A DNA stretch of 64,000 bases from Brucella pseudogrignonensis (GTDB lineage Bacteria > Pseudomonadota > Alphaproteobacteria > Rhizobiales > Rhizobiaceae): contig NZ_NNRM01000041.1 of NCBI RefSeq assembly GCF_002252525.1, positions 62,001 through 126,000 of the forward strand. The letters run 5' to 3'. The notes beneath the pieces were generated by a model. That model saw nothing but the letters and a program-made list of their open reading frames with translations. It ran no database searches and was not told the origin of the DNA. Numbering within the stretch: the stretch's first letter is position 1; every line of letters starts with the position of its first letter. Below, piece after piece: positions 45,353 through 55,666 of the stretch. Made by a program: the position numbers and the translations under genes.

Positions 45353-45365
45353 GGTGCTTTGCACC
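45353..45365. promoter_or_regulatory. Candidate operator in xylF/regulator divergent region
   Basis: GGTGC-TTT-GCACC, a 5-bp perfect inverted repeat midway between the divergent xylF and LacI-family genes (293 bases apart). A weak site on sequence alone; position is the main argument. Confidence 0.3.
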
Positions 45366-45507
45366 AAGATCACTCCAGTAGAACCGCGCGCTCAGGCACA
45401 CGATCCCATCCTCGGATGCAATTGATACGTGAAGAAAAATGAATAGCAAGCATTTTTTGATTTACGTACCTCATTTTAGCTCCTATGTTCCGCCCCGAGG
45501 AGAGAGA

Positions 45508-46542
45508 ATGAAACCCACAGTGCATGACATAGCCAGAACAGCGGGCGTCAGTCTCGCCACGGTTGACCGTGTGCTGAATGACCGTCCCGGCGTCAGAGCA
45601 AAGACTCGCGACCGCGTTACAGCCGCGATGGACACGCTCGGCTATGTTCGTGATGTGGGCGCCGCCAATCTCGCCCGGGGTAGACTCTACCAGTTCGATT
45701 TTATTTTGCCGGATAATGAAAACACCTTTATGCAGAGCCTGCGCGCAGAACTTGAAGCGGCGACAGAGCGGGGGTTGTCCGAGCGTGTTCTGATCAATCT
45801 CGTGCTTGTACCGGCGTTCAATGAAGCGGCACTTATTAAGGCTTTGGATGAAAGCGCAGAGCGGAAACCTGATGGTGTCGCCTTTGTTGCAGTCGATACT
45901 GATCCGGTGCGGGAGGCCTGCGCACGGCTTACCCAATTAGGCATCCACACTGTAACACTGGTTTCCGATCTCGACCGCTCATCGCGGGCACATTATGTGG
46001 GCATTGATAATGGCGCGGCAGGGCGGACAGCGGCGCATTTGCTGGGCCTGTTTGCCAACGGCACCGGCGGCGCCATCGCAGTTATCGCCGGCTCGCTGAA
46101 AGTGCATGACCATCTGGCGCGCTTTGAGGGCTTTAAAAGCGCAATGGAATCTGGCTTTTCAGGGCGCGAGATTCTGCCGGTTCTCGAAGGCTTTGATGAA
46201 GGCGCGCGCGTTGAAAAGCTCGTGCTTGAGCTTCTTGAAAAGCACAAAGACGTGGCAGGAATTTATAGCCTGGGTGCAGGCAATAGCGGTCTTGTCCGCG
46301 CGCTCGCAGCTTCCCGAAACGACAATCGACCCCTGGTCATCGCCCACGAACGCGATGGTGTCACATCGCAGGCTCTGAAAGATGGTCTTGTTCATGCTGT
46401 ATTGGCACAGGATGCGGGACATGAAATTCGCAGTGCCATACGCGTTCTCAAAGCAACAGCGGACCGCCTCGCTATTGTGCAAGGACAGGAACATATCCGC
46501 ATCGAAATCTTTCTTAAAGACAACCTGCCACAGCTCGACTGA
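45508..46542 (+). CDS. LacI-family regulator of xylose genes
   Basis: A 344-residue repressor. The N-terminal helix-turn-helix MKPTVHDIARTAGVSLATVD is followed by the hinge helix (AAANLARG-like VGAANLARGRL) and a sugar-binding effector domain with the periplasmic-binding fold. The start at 45508 has GAGGAGAG upstream. It precedes xylB and xylA in the same direction and diverges from xylFGH, so regulation of both transcripts by xylose is likely (inference). It could be called XylR by function, but that name is also used for unrelated families. Confidence 0.88.
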   Translation: MKPTVHDIARTAGVSLATVDRVLNDRPGVRAKTRDRVTAAMDTLGYVRDVGAANLARGRLYQFDFILPDNENTFMQSLRAELEAATERGLSERVLINLVLVPAFNEAALIKALDESAERKPDGVAFVAVDTDPVREACARLTQLGIHTVTLVSDLDRSSRAHYVGIDNGAAGRTAAHLLGLFANGTGGAIAVIAGSLKVHDHLARFEGFKSAMESGFSGREILPVLEGFDEGARVEKLVLELLEKHKDVAGIYSLGAGNSGLVRALAASRNDNRPLVIAHERDGVTSQALKDGLVHAVLAQDAGHEIRSAIRVLKATADRLAIVQGQEHIRIEIFLKDNLPQLD

Positions 46543-46577
46543 GGCACGGAACACACGATAATTCGACTGGAGCAATT

Positions 46578-48032
46578 ATGTATCTCGGACTTGATCTTGG
46601 AACATCCGGCGTAAAAGCGCTTCTGATCGACGGCGAACAGAAGCTTATTGGCTCGGCGCATGGTGAACTTGATGTGTCCCGCCCACATCCAGGCTGGAGC
46701 GAACAGGACCCTGCACAATGGATCAAAGCTTGTGAAGCAGCCATCGATGGCCTGCGCGCAGCACATCCAAGGGAGTTTGAAGCCGTTGCAGGCATTGGTC
46801 TTTCCGGTCAGATGCACGGTGCAACGCTGCTAGATGAAAACGATCAGGTGCTTCGGCCCTGCATTCTCTGGAATGACACGCGCAGCTATAAAGAGGCTGC
46901 CGAACTCGATGCCGATCCGGCCTTTCGTGCCATAACCGGCAACATCGTTTTCCCGGGCTTTACCGCACCCAAACTCGTGTGGGTGGCGCGCAACGAACCG
47001 GATATTTTCTCGCGCACCCGCAAGGTTCTGTTGCCAAAAGATTATCTGCGCCTCTGGCTCACCGGCGAGTATGTATCCGACATGTCGGATTCCGCTGGAA
47101 CAAGCTGGCTTGATACCGGCGCACGCAAATGGTCATCCGATCTGCTTTCCAAGACTGGGCTGACCGAAATCCACATGCCCAAACTTGCCGAGGGCAGCGA
47201 CGCCACCGGAATTTTGCGCGCTGAACTCACCGCACGTTGGGGAATATCCAACGCTCCTGTCGTTGCCGGTGGTGCGGGTGACAACGCGGCCTCCGCCTGC
47301 GGCATGGGAACCGTTCAACCCGGCCATGCCTTCGTTTCGCTTGGCACATCAGGTGTTCTGTTTGCCGCCAATGGCGCTTATCAGCCAAAGCCAGAAAGTG
47401 CTGTCCACGCTTTCTGTCATGCGCTTCCCGGCACATGGCACCAGATGGGTGTCATTTTGTCGGCTGCGAGCGCTCTCGATTGGTTCTCGCGCATTACAGG
47501 TACCAGCCCGCACGCACTGGACGCCGAGCTTGGCGACACGCTCAAGGCACCCGGCAGCACAACATTCCTGCCATATCTTTCCGGCGAACGCACCCCATAC
47601 AATGACGCCAAAATTCGTGGCAGCTTCAACGGCCTTGAGCACGAAACAGACCGCGAAGCGATGACGCAGGCAGTCCTTGAAGGTGTGGCTTTTGCTATCC
47701 GCGATAACCTTGTGGCACTGCAATCGGCAGGCACGGAGATCAAATCGCTCATCGCAGTTGGTGGTGGTTCGCGCTCTGCCTATTGGCTCAAATCTATTGC
47801 CACAGCATTGAATGTTCCAATTTCTCTTCCCGAAGAAGGCGATTTCGGTGCCGCATTTGGCGCAGCACGTCTTGGTCTGATCGCCGCCAGTAGCGCCGAT
47901 CCTTTTGCAATCTGCACGCCGCCGCGCACAGCCCGCACGATTGAACCCGAACACACGCTGACCGCTTCATATGACGAAGCCTATCAGCGTTACCACGCAC
48001 TTTATCCCGCGCTGCGACCTCTGGCTCAGTAA
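46578..48032 (+). CDS. xylB: Xylulokinase
   Basis: A 484-residue FGGY-family kinase that phosphorylates D-xylulose to xylulose 5-phosphate. Visible features: MYLGLDLGTSGVKALLID (phosphate loop), GLSGQMHGATLLDE, VAGGAGDNAASACGMGTV, and the C-terminal FGGY signature region GVAFAIRDNL ... AVGGGSRSAYWLKSIATAL. It lies between the LacI-family gene and xylA with short gaps, probably one operon. Confidence 0.94.
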   Translation: MYLGLDLGTSGVKALLIDGEQKLIGSAHGELDVSRPHPGWSEQDPAQWIKACEAAIDGLRAAHPREFEAVAGIGLSGQMHGATLLDENDQVLRPCILWNDTRSYKEAAELDADPAFRAITGNIVFPGFTAPKLVWVARNEPDIFSRTRKVLLPKDYLRLWLTGEYVSDMSDSAGTSWLDTGARKWSSDLLSKTGLTEIHMPKLAEGSDATGILRAELTARWGISNAPVVAGGAGDNAASACGMGTVQPGHAFVSLGTSGVLFAANGAYQPKPESAVHAFCHALPGTWHQMGVILSAASALDWFSRITGTSPHALDAELGDTLKAPGSTTFLPYLSGERTPYNDAKIRGSFNGLEHETDREAMTQAVLEGVAFAIRDNLVALQSAGTEIKSLIAVGGGSRSAYWLKSIATALNVPISLPEEGDFGAAFGAARLGLIAASSADPFAICTPPRTARTIEPEHTLTASYDEAYQRYHALYPALRPLAQ

Positions 48033-48074
48033 GCCCAGACGCAGCGTCATCCGCATCAACATTGGAGGAGCATG

Positions 48075-49382
48075 ATGAGCACCGGATTTTTCGGCGACAT
48101 CCAAAAAATACGTTATGAAGGTCCCGACAGCGATAATCCGCTGGCGTTCCGCCACTATAATCCGGACGAAATTGTCCTCGGCAAGCGTCTGGAAGACCAC
48201 CTACGTTTTGCAGTCGCCTATTGGCACACCTTCGCATGGGAAGGTGGCGACCCTTTCGGCGGACGCACATTTGACCGCCCCTGGTATAAGGATGGTCTTG
48301 AAGCTGCCAAGCTGAAAGCTGATGTAGCCTTTGAATTCTTCTCGCTTCTCGGCGCACCTTTCTATTGCTTCCACGACGCCGACGTGCGCCCGGAAGGCAA
48401 TAATTTTGCTGAAAACACGAAGAACCTCGAAGCCATTGTGGATATTTTCGAGCGTAAGCAAGCCGAAACTGGCATCAAGCTTTTGTGGGGCACGGCCAAT
48501 CTTTTCTCACATCGCCGCTATATGTCAGGCGCTGCCACCAATCCCGATCCGGAAGTCTTTGCTTTTGCAGCGGCGACCGTGAAAACCTGCCTTGATGCAA
48601 CCAAGCGTCTTGGCGGCGACAATTATGTGCTTTGGGGTGGCCGTGAGGGTTACGAAACCCTGCTCAACACCGACCTGACGCGCGAGCTCGACAATATGGG
48701 CCGCTTCCTCAATCTGGTGGTCGAGTACAAGCACAAGATTGGCTTTAAGGGTACAATTCTGATTGAGCCAAAGCCACAGGAACCAACCAAGCACCAGTAT
48801 GATTACGATGTCGCAACGGTTTATGGCTTCCTCAAGCGCTATGGCCTCGAAAACGAGGTGAAGGTCAATATCGAACAGGGCCATGCAATTCTCGCAGGCC
48901 ATTCATTTGAGCATGAGCTGGCATTGGCCCGCAGCCTTGGCATCCTCGGTTCCATCGACATGAACCGCAATGACTATCAGTCGGGCTGGGATACAGACCA
49001 GTTTCCGAACAATGTGCCGGAAATGGCGCTCGCTTATTATCAGGTGCTGCTCAACGGTGGCTTGAAGAATGGCGGCACCAATTTCGATGCCAAGCTGCGT
49101 CGTCAGTCGCTTGATCCGCAAGACTTGCTGATCGGCCATATCGGCGGCATGGATTGCTGCGCGCGCGGACTCAAGGCTGCAGCTGGTATGTTGCAGGACG
49201 GCGCACTGAGCAAGCCGCTTGATGAGCGTTATGCTGGCTGGTCTGGCGATTTCGGCAAGACACTTGCAACCGGCATGTCGCTGGAGCAGATTGCATCGGA
49301 AGTTGAAGCAAAAGACATCAATCCGCAGCCGCGATCCGGTCGTCAGGAATATCTGGAAAACGTAGTCAACCGCTACGTTTAA
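48075..49382 (+). CDS. xylA: Xylose isomerase
   Basis: A 435-residue TIM-barrel enzyme that converts D-xylose to D-xylulose with two divalent metals. Metal- and sugar-binding parts visible: FCFHD-like [41 protein letters not shown] and [13 protein letters not shown]. The ATG at 48075 has GGAGG six bases upstream; the ATG at 48072 is too close to it. Last gene of the operon; a strong terminator follows. Confidence 0.95.
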   Translation: MSTGFFGDIQKIRYEGPDSDNPLAFRHYNPDEIVLGKRLEDHLRFAVAYWHTFAWEGGDPFGGRTFDRPWYKDGLEAAKLKADVAFEFFSLLGAPFYCFHDADVRPEGNNFAENTKNLEAIVDIFERKQAETGIKLLWGTANLFSHRRYMSGAATNPDPEVFAFAAATVKTCLDATKRLGGDNYVLWGGREGYETLLNTDLTRELDNMGRFLNLVVEYKHKIGFKGTILIEPKPQEPTKHQYDYDVATVYGFLKRYGLENEVKVNIEQGHAILAGHSFEHELALARSLGILGSIDMNRNDYQSGWDTDQFPNNVPEMALAYYQVLLNGGLKNGGTNFDAKLRRQSLDPQDLLIGHIGGMDCCARGLKAAAGMLQDGALSKPLDERYAGWSGDFGKTLATGMSLEQIASEVEAKDINPQPRSGRQEYLENVVNRYV

Positions 49383-49395
49383 TCTTACGCAACAC

Positions 49396-49424
49396 AAAAA
49401 CCCCGCTCATCGAGCGGGGTTTTT
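49396..49424. terminator. Terminator after xylA (bidirectional)
   Basis: AAAAACCCCGCT and AGCGGGGTTTTT arms; it also ends the convergent phosphoethanolamine transferase gene. Confidence 0.92.
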
Positions 49425-49427
49425 GTT

Positions 49428-51062
49428 TTAGTTCAGCGCCACGTTATGTGGTGTTCGACAGGCGGCAAAACGGTCTAACTTCTGGTCGTAAGCAGATGTC
49501 TTGACCGCCATCATGCCGAGCACAGTATGAAACAGATTATCATGCGATGACGGCTCCGCTGTCGTCTTGCGCAAGCAATCGAGATCAAGACCGGTATCGG
49601 CCGCGTATTCCGGTGCAAACCATGTGATAAACGGTATGTGTGTCTGTTGCGATGGGGCAATGAAATAGGGAGCTGCGTGAAGGTAAAGACCGTCCTCGCC
49701 AAGCGACTCGCCATGATCGGACATATAAATCATCGCAGATGCAAACTTGTCCTCATGCGCTTTGAGAAGATCGACAACCTCTGACAAAATATGGTCTGTA
49801 TAGAGGATCGAGTTGTCATAGGCGTTGACAATCTCTTCCTGCGAACATTTAGCGAAATCATTTGAACGACAGTCAGGTTTAAATCCCGCAAATTCAGCCG
49901 GATATCGGCGATAATAGGCCGGACCATGGCTACCCGTCATGTGCAGAACGATGGTCGTATTGCCGGAAACTTCACTGAGTTCTTCGGACAGGCTATCCAC
50001 CAATATCTGATCGAGACATTCGCCGCCTTCGCAATAGCGCTTGTCCTGCGCGTCCTGCAAATCGATCAACTTGATGCGCTCGGCTACACCCTTGCTGCCG
50101 GTATTATTCTCATACCAACTCGTCTGCACGCCTGCATGTTTGAGCACGTCCATCAGGTTTTCAGAACCGCGGAACTTCGTATTGGAATAGTCTTCACGGG
50201 TGAAAGGCGAAAACATGCAAGGCACTGAAACGGAAGTTTCTGTTCCGCAACTCGTTGTATCGGTGAAGGCAACAACATCGCGTTTTTTCAATTCGGGATT
50301 GGTTTCACGCGCATAACCATTGAGACTGAAATTCTGCGCACGCGCGGTTTCCCCCACGACAACGACCGTTACCAGCTTTTTGCCTGCCGGCAATTGCGTC
50401 AGTGTCTGTTTGGCATCAAGCCCAAGCGGCTCCATAACAATAGCGCGGTTCTTATAAACATGTGAGACATATTGGATTGTACTGGCAATGGGCGTGCTTG
50501 GCATCAGCTTCTGCATGATATCGGCACCATGCTCGCGAAACATCGATGAATACGCAGCATAATTCGCACCAAGTATGGCGACTGAAGCAATCAGACAGGT
50601 GAAGATAATGCCTGTGTTTACCATCAGCTTGCCGATAATAGGTCGATGTTTGATACGCACCCAGACAATCAATATTGACGGAACAACACCAAAAATTAGC
50701 ATATGCCAGAGAAAGCTTGGCGTCAGGAGCGCACCGGATTCAGCCTGTGTGGTGGTAAGTGCGGCTTCAACGACATACTTGTCGATGATCGTTCCGAATG
50801 TATCTGTGAAATAAGAGCCGCCCGCCGCGATTAGCACAAACAGGATCAGCATCGGCTTGATAATATATTTCGCCGAAAACAGCACAAATAGCGCGACGTA
50901 CAGAAGCAATAGCGCCACGGCTATGCCAGCCAGCCTTAATGGAGCATCAGCATAATAGGCGCCGATTGCACGCCAGAACGACGTGTTTGTGAATATAAGA
51001 ACGTAAAGTGCCGTTAAAAGGCACAGTGGCCCGCTGGCAATCACAGGGCGGAACTTCTGCAT
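49428..51062 (-). CDS. Phosphoethanolamine transferase (EptA/lipid A type)
   Basis: A 544-residue inner-membrane enzyme with five N-terminal helices (about 10-165) and a periplasmic alkaline-phosphatase-fold domain. Key parts are VVVVGETARAQNFSLNGYAR (metal ligand), SCGTETSVSVPCMFSPF with the threonine nucleophile, HMTGSHGPAYYRRYP, and YMSDHGESLGEDGLYLHAAP. It transfers phosphoethanolamine to lipid A or core sugars, which lowers negative charge and sensitivity to cationic peptides. Which sugar or lipid is modified is unknown. Single gene, convergent with xylA. Confidence 0.9.
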   Translation of the reverse strand: MQKFRPVIASGPLCLLTALYVLIFTNTSFWRAIGAYYADAPLRLAGIAVALLLLYVALFVLFSAKYIIKPMLILFVLIAAGGSYFTDTFGTIIDKYVVEAALTTTQAESGALLTPSFLWHMLIFGVVPSILIVWVRIKHRPIIGKLMVNTGIIFTCLIASVAILGANYAAYSSMFREHGADIMQKLMPSTPIASTIQYVSHVYKNRAIVMEPLGLDAKQTLTQLPAGKKLVTVVVVGETARAQNFSLNGYARETNPELKKRDVVAFTDTTSCGTETSVSVPCMFSPFTREDYSNTKFRGSENLMDVLKHAGVQTSWYENNTGSKGVAERIKLIDLQDAQDKRYCEGGECLDQILVDSLSEELSEVSGNTTIVLHMTGSHGPAYYRRYPAEFAGFKPDCRSNDFAKCSQEEIVNAYDNSILYTDHILSEVVDLLKAHEDKFASAMIYMSDHGESLGEDGLYLHAAPYFIAPSQQTHIPFITWFAPEYAADTGLDLDCLRKTTAEPSSHDNLFHTVLGMMAVKTSAYDQKLDRFAACRTPHNVALN

Positions 51063-51218
51063 GGAACACGCTTTCGAAAAGCTTTGAATTCGTACCCACA
51101 GAAACGTTTAATTATGTGATCGTTTTATCAGGCACGTTTCATTCAAACATAAAATCAAGATGGCTTTTCTACGGCGGCACAAAAGAAGCATTATAGATGC
51201 CGGATTGCCCAAACGAAA

Positions 51219-51245
51219 ACGCCGCCCAGAATGGCGGCGCTTTCC
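51219..51245 (-). terminator. Terminator after the sugar ABC operon
   Basis: On the minus strand GCGCCGCC-N6-GGCGGCG is followed by TTTTCGTTT, just after the Gfo/Idh/MocA gene. Confidence 0.82.
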
Positions 51246-51257
51246 AATTTTATTGCT

Positions 51258-52430
51258 TCAGAGGCTCACCCATCCGCCATTTTTGTTTGACGATCGGACA
51301 CAGGCATCGATGAATGCAACGCCTTTGACGCCGTCGTCGACAGTTGGATAGATGATTACACTGTCAGGGTTGGTGTTGTCCCGTCTGGCCTGAATAGCAT
51401 TTGCGGCTTCACTGTAGATCGTTGCAAAGGCTTCGAGATAGCCTTCCGGATGGCCGCCCGGCACACGGGTTACGCGGGTTGCCGCATCGCCAACACCTGC
51501 GCCACCACGGGTGATCAAACGCTTCTGCTCACCAAACGGTGTGAACCACAGGCGGTTCGGATCTTCCTGCGCCCATTCAATGCCGCCCTTGGTGCCAAAG
51601 ACACGCAAACGCAGCGCATTTTCATTGCCCGGTGCCACCTGGCTGCACCAAAGCATACCCTTGGCACCCCCTGCAAAACGCAGCATCACATGTGCATTGT
51701 CATCCAGACGACGACCCGGAACGAAGCTATCAAGATCAGCCGCCAGACTTTCAAGCGTCAGGCCGGTGACAAAGGACGCCAAGTTAAAGGCGTGAGTGCC
51801 GATGTCACCCGTTGCACCACCAAGACCGGATTGCGCCGGATCGGTGCGCCACACAGCACCCTTGGCGCCCGTCTCTTCAACCGCTTCCGTAAGCCAGTCT
51901 TGCGCATATTCAACCTGCACTACGCGCAGATCGCCCAACGTGCCATTGGCAATCATTTCGCGCGCCTGCCGAACCATCGGATAGCCGGTATAATTATGCG
52001 TCAGCACAAACAGCGCACCGCTTTCGTCAGCTACTTTCTTGAGCTTCTTTGCATCAGCCAAGGTCGAGGTCAGCGGCTTGTCACAAATCACATGAATGCC
52101 ACGGCGCAGAAACTCCTTCGCGGCGTCATAATGCACATGATTGGGCGTAACGATTGCGACCGCTTCAATACCGTTCTTGAGACGTGCTTCGCGGATCGCC
52201 ATGTCCTTGTAGCTCGAATAGATGCGGTCTTCCGCCAACCCCAGCTCGCGCCCCGAGGCTTGCGCTTTATCTGGCGATGACGAGAGTGCGCCTGCCACCA
52301 GTTCAAAACGATTATCGAGGCGTGAGGCCATACGGTGCACACCACCGATAAAGGCCCCCGCACCACCGCCAACCATGCCAAGTCGAATACGTGGATTGGC
52401 TGTTTCTTTGGTTTTTGCTTCAATGGTCAT
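51258..52430 (-). CDS. Gfo/Idh/MocA-family dehydrogenase
   Basis: A 390-residue NAD(P)-dependent sugar or polyol dehydrogenase. The Rossmann fold begins IRLGMVGGGAGAFIG; the catalytic EKP-type motif reads CDKPLT (about residue 115), and GGATGDIGTHAFNLASF holds the catalytic histidine/aspartate pair. It resembles inositol-dehydrogenase-like proteins. It ends the operon ATPase-permease-binding protein-isomerase-dehydrogenase, so it likely oxidises the imported sugar or inositol derivative; the substrate is unknown. Confidence 0.88.
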   Translation of the reverse strand: MTIEAKTKETANPRIRLGMVGGGAGAFIGGVHRMASRLDNRFELVAGALSSSPDKAQASGRELGLAEDRIYSSYKDMAIREARLKNGIEAVAIVTPNHVHYDAAKEFLRRGIHVICDKPLTSTLADAKKLKKVADESGALFVLTHNYTGYPMVRQAREMIANGTLGDLRVVQVEYAQDWLTEAVEETGAKGAVWRTDPAQSGLGGATGDIGTHAFNLASFVTGLTLESLAADLDSFVPGRRLDDNAHVMLRFAGGAKGMLWCSQVAPGNENALRLRVFGTKGGIEWAQEDPNRLWFTPFGEQKRLITRGGAGVGDAATRVTRVPGGHPEGYLEAFATIYSEAANAIQARRDNTNPDSVIIYPTVDDGVKGVAFIDACVRSSNKNGGWVSL

Positions 52431-52439
52431 TGAACTACC

Positions 52440-53492
52440 CTACAATCCCAGCATACGGCGATTGGCAGCGTCATCAGTGCCGCCAGCAGCGAAGTCATCG
52501 AAGGCTTTGTCGGTCACGCGGATAATATGGTGCTTTACAAACTCAGCCCCTTCACGCGCACCATCTTCCGGATGTTTCAGCGCGCATTCCCATTCGACCA
52601 CGGCCCAGCCATCAAAATCATTGGCGGCCATTTTTGCAAACACTGCGCCAAAATCGACCTGACCATCGCCCAGCGAACGGAACCGGCCAGCGCGGTTCAC
52701 CCAGCCCTGATAGCCGCCATAAACACCCTGACGACCCGTCGGGTTAAACTCGGCATCCTTGACGTGGAACATCTTGATGCGGTCTTTGTAGATGTCGATA
52801 TTGTCGAGATAATCGAGGCATTGCAGCACGTAATGCGATGGATCATAGAGCATGTTAGCACGCGGGTGGTTCTTAACGCGTTCAAGGAGCATCTCGAACG
52901 TCACGCCATCATGCAGATCTTCACCCGGATGGATTTCATAGCAAATGTTCACGCCATGCTCATCGGCGTGGTCAAGGATTGGCAGCCAGCGGCGCGCCAG
53001 TTCATCAAAGGCCGTTTCAACCAGACCGGCAGGACGCTGTGGCCACGGATAGATAAACGGCCATGCCAAGGCGCCAGAGAATGTCGCATGGGCATCAATG
53101 CCTAGATTGCGCGAGGCACGGATTGCCATCTTCACCTGTTCAACAGCCCATGCCTGACGGGCTTTCGGATTACCGCGCACTTCAGGCACCGCAAAACCGT
53201 CAAATACCTCATCATAAGCCGGGTGAACCGCAACAAGCTGGCCCTGCAAATGCGTTGAAAGTTCGGTCACTTCGACGCCATTCTCGCGTGCGACACCTGC
53301 AAATTCGTCGCAATAATCTTTCGATTCAGAAGCCTTCTTCAGATCGATCAGCTGGCTTGCCCAGGTTGGAACCTGCACACCGGCATAACCTTTTTCTGCA
53401 GCCCATTTCGTGATGCCATCCCAGGTATTGAACGGCGCTTCATCTCCTGCAAACTGCCCGAGAAAGATCCCAGGCCCCTTGATCGTCTTCAT
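52440..53492 (-). CDS. TIM-barrel sugar isomerase/epimerase-like protein
   Basis: A 350-residue xylose-isomerase-like TIM barrel (AP_endonuc_2 type). Metal-binding residues fit YEIHPGEDLHDG (Glu, His), LYDPSHYVLQCLDYLD, MFHVKDAEFNP and WAVVEWECAL (final Glu). Start at 53492 with GGAGGA upstream. Such proteins isomerise or epimerise keto-sugars or inosose; the partner dehydrogenase starts 10 bases downstream of its stop codon. Confidence 0.88.
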   Translation of the reverse strand: MKTIKGPGIFLGQFAGDEAPFNTWDGITKWAAEKGYAGVQVPTWASQLIDLKKASESKDYCDEFAGVARENGVEVTELSTHLQGQLVAVHPAYDEVFDGFAVPEVRGNPKARQAWAVEQVKMAIRASRNLGIDAHATFSGALAWPFIYPWPQRPAGLVETAFDELARRWLPILDHADEHGVNICYEIHPGEDLHDGVTFEMLLERVKNHPRANMLYDPSHYVLQCLDYLDNIDIYKDRIKMFHVKDAEFNPTGRQGVYGGYQGWVNRAGRFRSLGDGQVDFGAVFAKMAANDFDGWAVVEWECALKHPEDGAREGAEFVKHHIIRVTDKAFDDFAAGGTDDAANRRMLGL

Positions 53493-53541
53493 CAAAAGTC
53501 CTCCGAATGAAATTCAAAACTGTATTGGGGTAACTCAAATA

Positions 53542-53563
53542 CGCGCCCGACAAAGCGGGCGCG
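53542..53563 (-). promoter_or_regulatory. GC-rich hairpin between binding-protein and isomerase genes
   Basis: CGCGCCCG-N6-CGGGCGCG, a perfect 8-bp stem right after the binding-protein gene, without a T run. Such hairpins often protect the 3' end of a highly expressed binding-protein message within an operon. Confidence 0.5.
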
Positions 53564-53573
53564 CAGAAGGATA

Positions 53574-54536
53574 TTAAAAAGGAGAATCCGGGAAGTAGAA
53601 CTGTTCGGCATTATCCTTGGTCACCAAAGTAGCATCGAGGATGTAGTTGCCGCTCACCGGAATCTGGTCGTAGAAATGACCTGCAGCCAACTGCATAGCG
53701 GTGGAAACCATTGCAGGCGGATAAAGCACATCAACCGGCATAAGCTTATCGCCATCCATGACCTTCTTGATCATGTCCTTGGAGCCAGCACCGCCGATGA
53801 CATACTGGATGTCTTCACGGTTGGCCTGCTTGATCGCTTCAAGCACACCGACAGCCATATCGTCATCCTGACACCAGACAACATCGATCTTAGGGTACTT
53901 TGTCAGGAAGTCCTGCATGACGCGGAAGGCGTCGTCACGGTTCCAGTTGCCATACTGGCGATCGAGAATCTTGACGTTGGAGCCTTCGATACCTTTGTCA
54001 AAACCGTCCTGACGTTGCTGATCAATCGGGATCGGAAGGCCGCGAATAACGACGACCTGTGCATCAGGTGTGGTCTTCTTGATGTATTCGCCAGCGACCT
54101 GACCCAAGGCCGGATTGTTGCCCGCCACATAAAGATCACGGATCGAATTGTCATTGCTGCTTGGTGCGCGATCAACGAGCGCTACAAAAGTGCCCTTATC
54201 CTTGATTTCCTTGATCGCATTGACCAGCGGATCTGGATCAGTTGGCAACACGACAAGACCATCAAGCCCCTGAACAGCCAGATCCTGCAACGCATTTGCC
54301 TGGCTGGCTGCATCTGGTGATGTCTTGACGATCACGTTGAGGCCTGGATGCTCCTGCATCAGAAGCTTGGCGACGCGTTCGGCATGATAAACAACACCAG
54401 CGGTCCAACCATGGTCAGCAGCAGGTATCGATACGCCGATCGTCACCTTCTTATCCTGCGCACTTGCTACGCCGGTAAAGGCTAAAGCTCCAGCCGCCAA
54501 GGCAGCAAAAGCAACACCTAGAAATTTTCCTCGCAT
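53574..54536 (-). CDS. Sugar ABC transporter periplasmic binding protein
   Basis: A 320-residue type I periplasmic binding protein with a signal peptide (about 1-26, GKFLGVAFAALAAGALAFTG, cut after ASA). The mature part starts KKVTIGVSIPAADHGWTAGVVYHAE and contains LAVQGLDGLVVLPTDPDPL and DVVWCQDDDMAVGVLEA, as in ribose/allose/inositol-type proteins. It captures the substrate for the linked permease and ATPase. The sugar cannot be named from sequence. Confidence 0.9.
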   Translation of the reverse strand: MRGKFLGVAFAALAAGALAFTGVASAQDKKVTIGVSIPAADHGWTAGVVYHAERVAKLLMQEHPGLNVIVKTSPDAASQANALQDLAVQGLDGLVVLPTDPDPLVNAIKEIKDKGTFVALVDRAPSSNDNSIRDLYVAGNNPALGQVAGEYIKKTTPDAQVVVIRGLPIPIDQQRQDGFDKGIEGSNVKILDRQYGNWNRDDAFRVMQDFLTKYPKIDVVWCQDDDMAVGVLEAIKQANREDIQYVIGGAGSKDMIKKVMDGDKLMPVDVLYPPAMVSTAMQLAAGHFYDQIPVSGNYILDATLVTKDNAEQFYFPDSPF

Positions 54537-54648
54537 TATTTCCTCCCAAATGTTCAGGGGGCTTTATCCCTGAGTGACCGGACCGCCCCTTCAATCCCGT
54601 CAAACTTGTCGTCGGGGCGCGATAACGCTGTGCGTTGCGCCCCAGTTT

Positions 54649-55650
54649 TCATCGTCGCGAGAGCGACCGTTGCACCAGCATAGCAATGATGATGATCGCA
54701 CCCTGAATCGCCCCGATCAGGTATTCGCTGATGAAATTGGAAAGCAGCATGATATTGCCGACGATTTCGAGAATGAATGCACCGCAGATTGTGCCCCAAA
54801 CACGGCCCACGCCTCCCCGCAGTGCCGTACCACCGACAACGACCGCTGTGATTGCCTGAAGTTCCCACAACATGCCCGTGGTCGCAGAAGTTGAACCCAA
54901 ACGCGGAACGTAGAGCAGAACGGCAACAGCGACGCACAACCCCTGCACCACATAGGCAATAGTACGAACGCGCTTAACCGAGATACCCGAATAGCGAGCC
55001 ACATCTTCGCTGGAGCCCACCGCGATAACATGGCGCCCATAGCGCGTGCGATAAAGTACGAAGGCTGCAATTGCTGCTGTCACAAAAATTGCAATGACGG
55101 GAATGGGAACACCAAAAACCGAGCCAAAATAGGCAGGGCGATAAAGTGCCTGAATTTCGGGGTTACGTAGCGTAATTGCACCACCCTGAGATAGCCATGT
55201 CGTCAAACCGCGATAAATGCCCATCGTTCCAAGTGTCGCAATAAACGGCTCAATCCCCCCGAGTGTCGTAATCAACCCGTTGGTCAGCCCGCAAAGTGCG
55301 CCCACAACCACTGCCAGGAGCACCGCCGCGATCAACATCATAACTGGATCGGCGATAACACCGCTGTTCATGAACATGATCATGATACTGCCCACGAAGG
55401 CAGCCATAGCGCCAACCGAGAGATCCAATCCTCCTGACGAGATCACATAGGTCGCACCCAATGCGATAATTGCGATGAAGGCACTGCGCGTCGCAACATT
55501 CAGCAAATTGTCTATGCTGATGAAATTCGGATTGGCAATCGTACCCAGAACAAGCAGCAGAAGCAGCGCAACAAAAGGTGCTACAGCCCGCAAATCCCAG
55601 TCGCGAGACGTCTTCGGCACCCTGCTTTTGTCAGTTACAACGTCAGTCAT
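54649..55650 (-). CDS. Sugar ABC transporter permease
   Basis: A 333-residue RbsC-type inner-membrane permease with about eight to ten helices. SSGGLDLSVGAMAAFVGS, GLTNGLITTLGGIEPFIATLGTMGIYRG and VVGGTALRGGVGRVWGT are the family landmarks. It lies 16 bases after the ATPase gene. Works with the binding protein at 53574 and the ATPase at 55667. Confidence 0.9.
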   Translation of the reverse strand: MTDVVTDKSRVPKTSRDWDLRAVAPFVALLLLLVLGTIANPNFISIDNLLNVATRSAFIAIIALGATYVISSGGLDLSVGAMAAFVGSIMIMFMNSGVIADPVMMLIAAVLLAVVVGALCGLTNGLITTLGGIEPFIATLGTMGIYRGLTTWLSQGGAITLRNPEIQALYRPAYFGSVFGVPIPVIAIFVTAAIAAFVLYRTRYGRHVIAVGSSEDVARYSGISVKRVRTIAYVVQGLCVAVAVLLYVPRLGSTSATTGMLWELQAITAVVVGGTALRGGVGRVWGTICGAFILEIVGNIMLLSNFISEYLIGAIQGAIIIIAMLVQRSLSRR

Positions 55651-55666
55651 TTACTCCCCTTTTATT

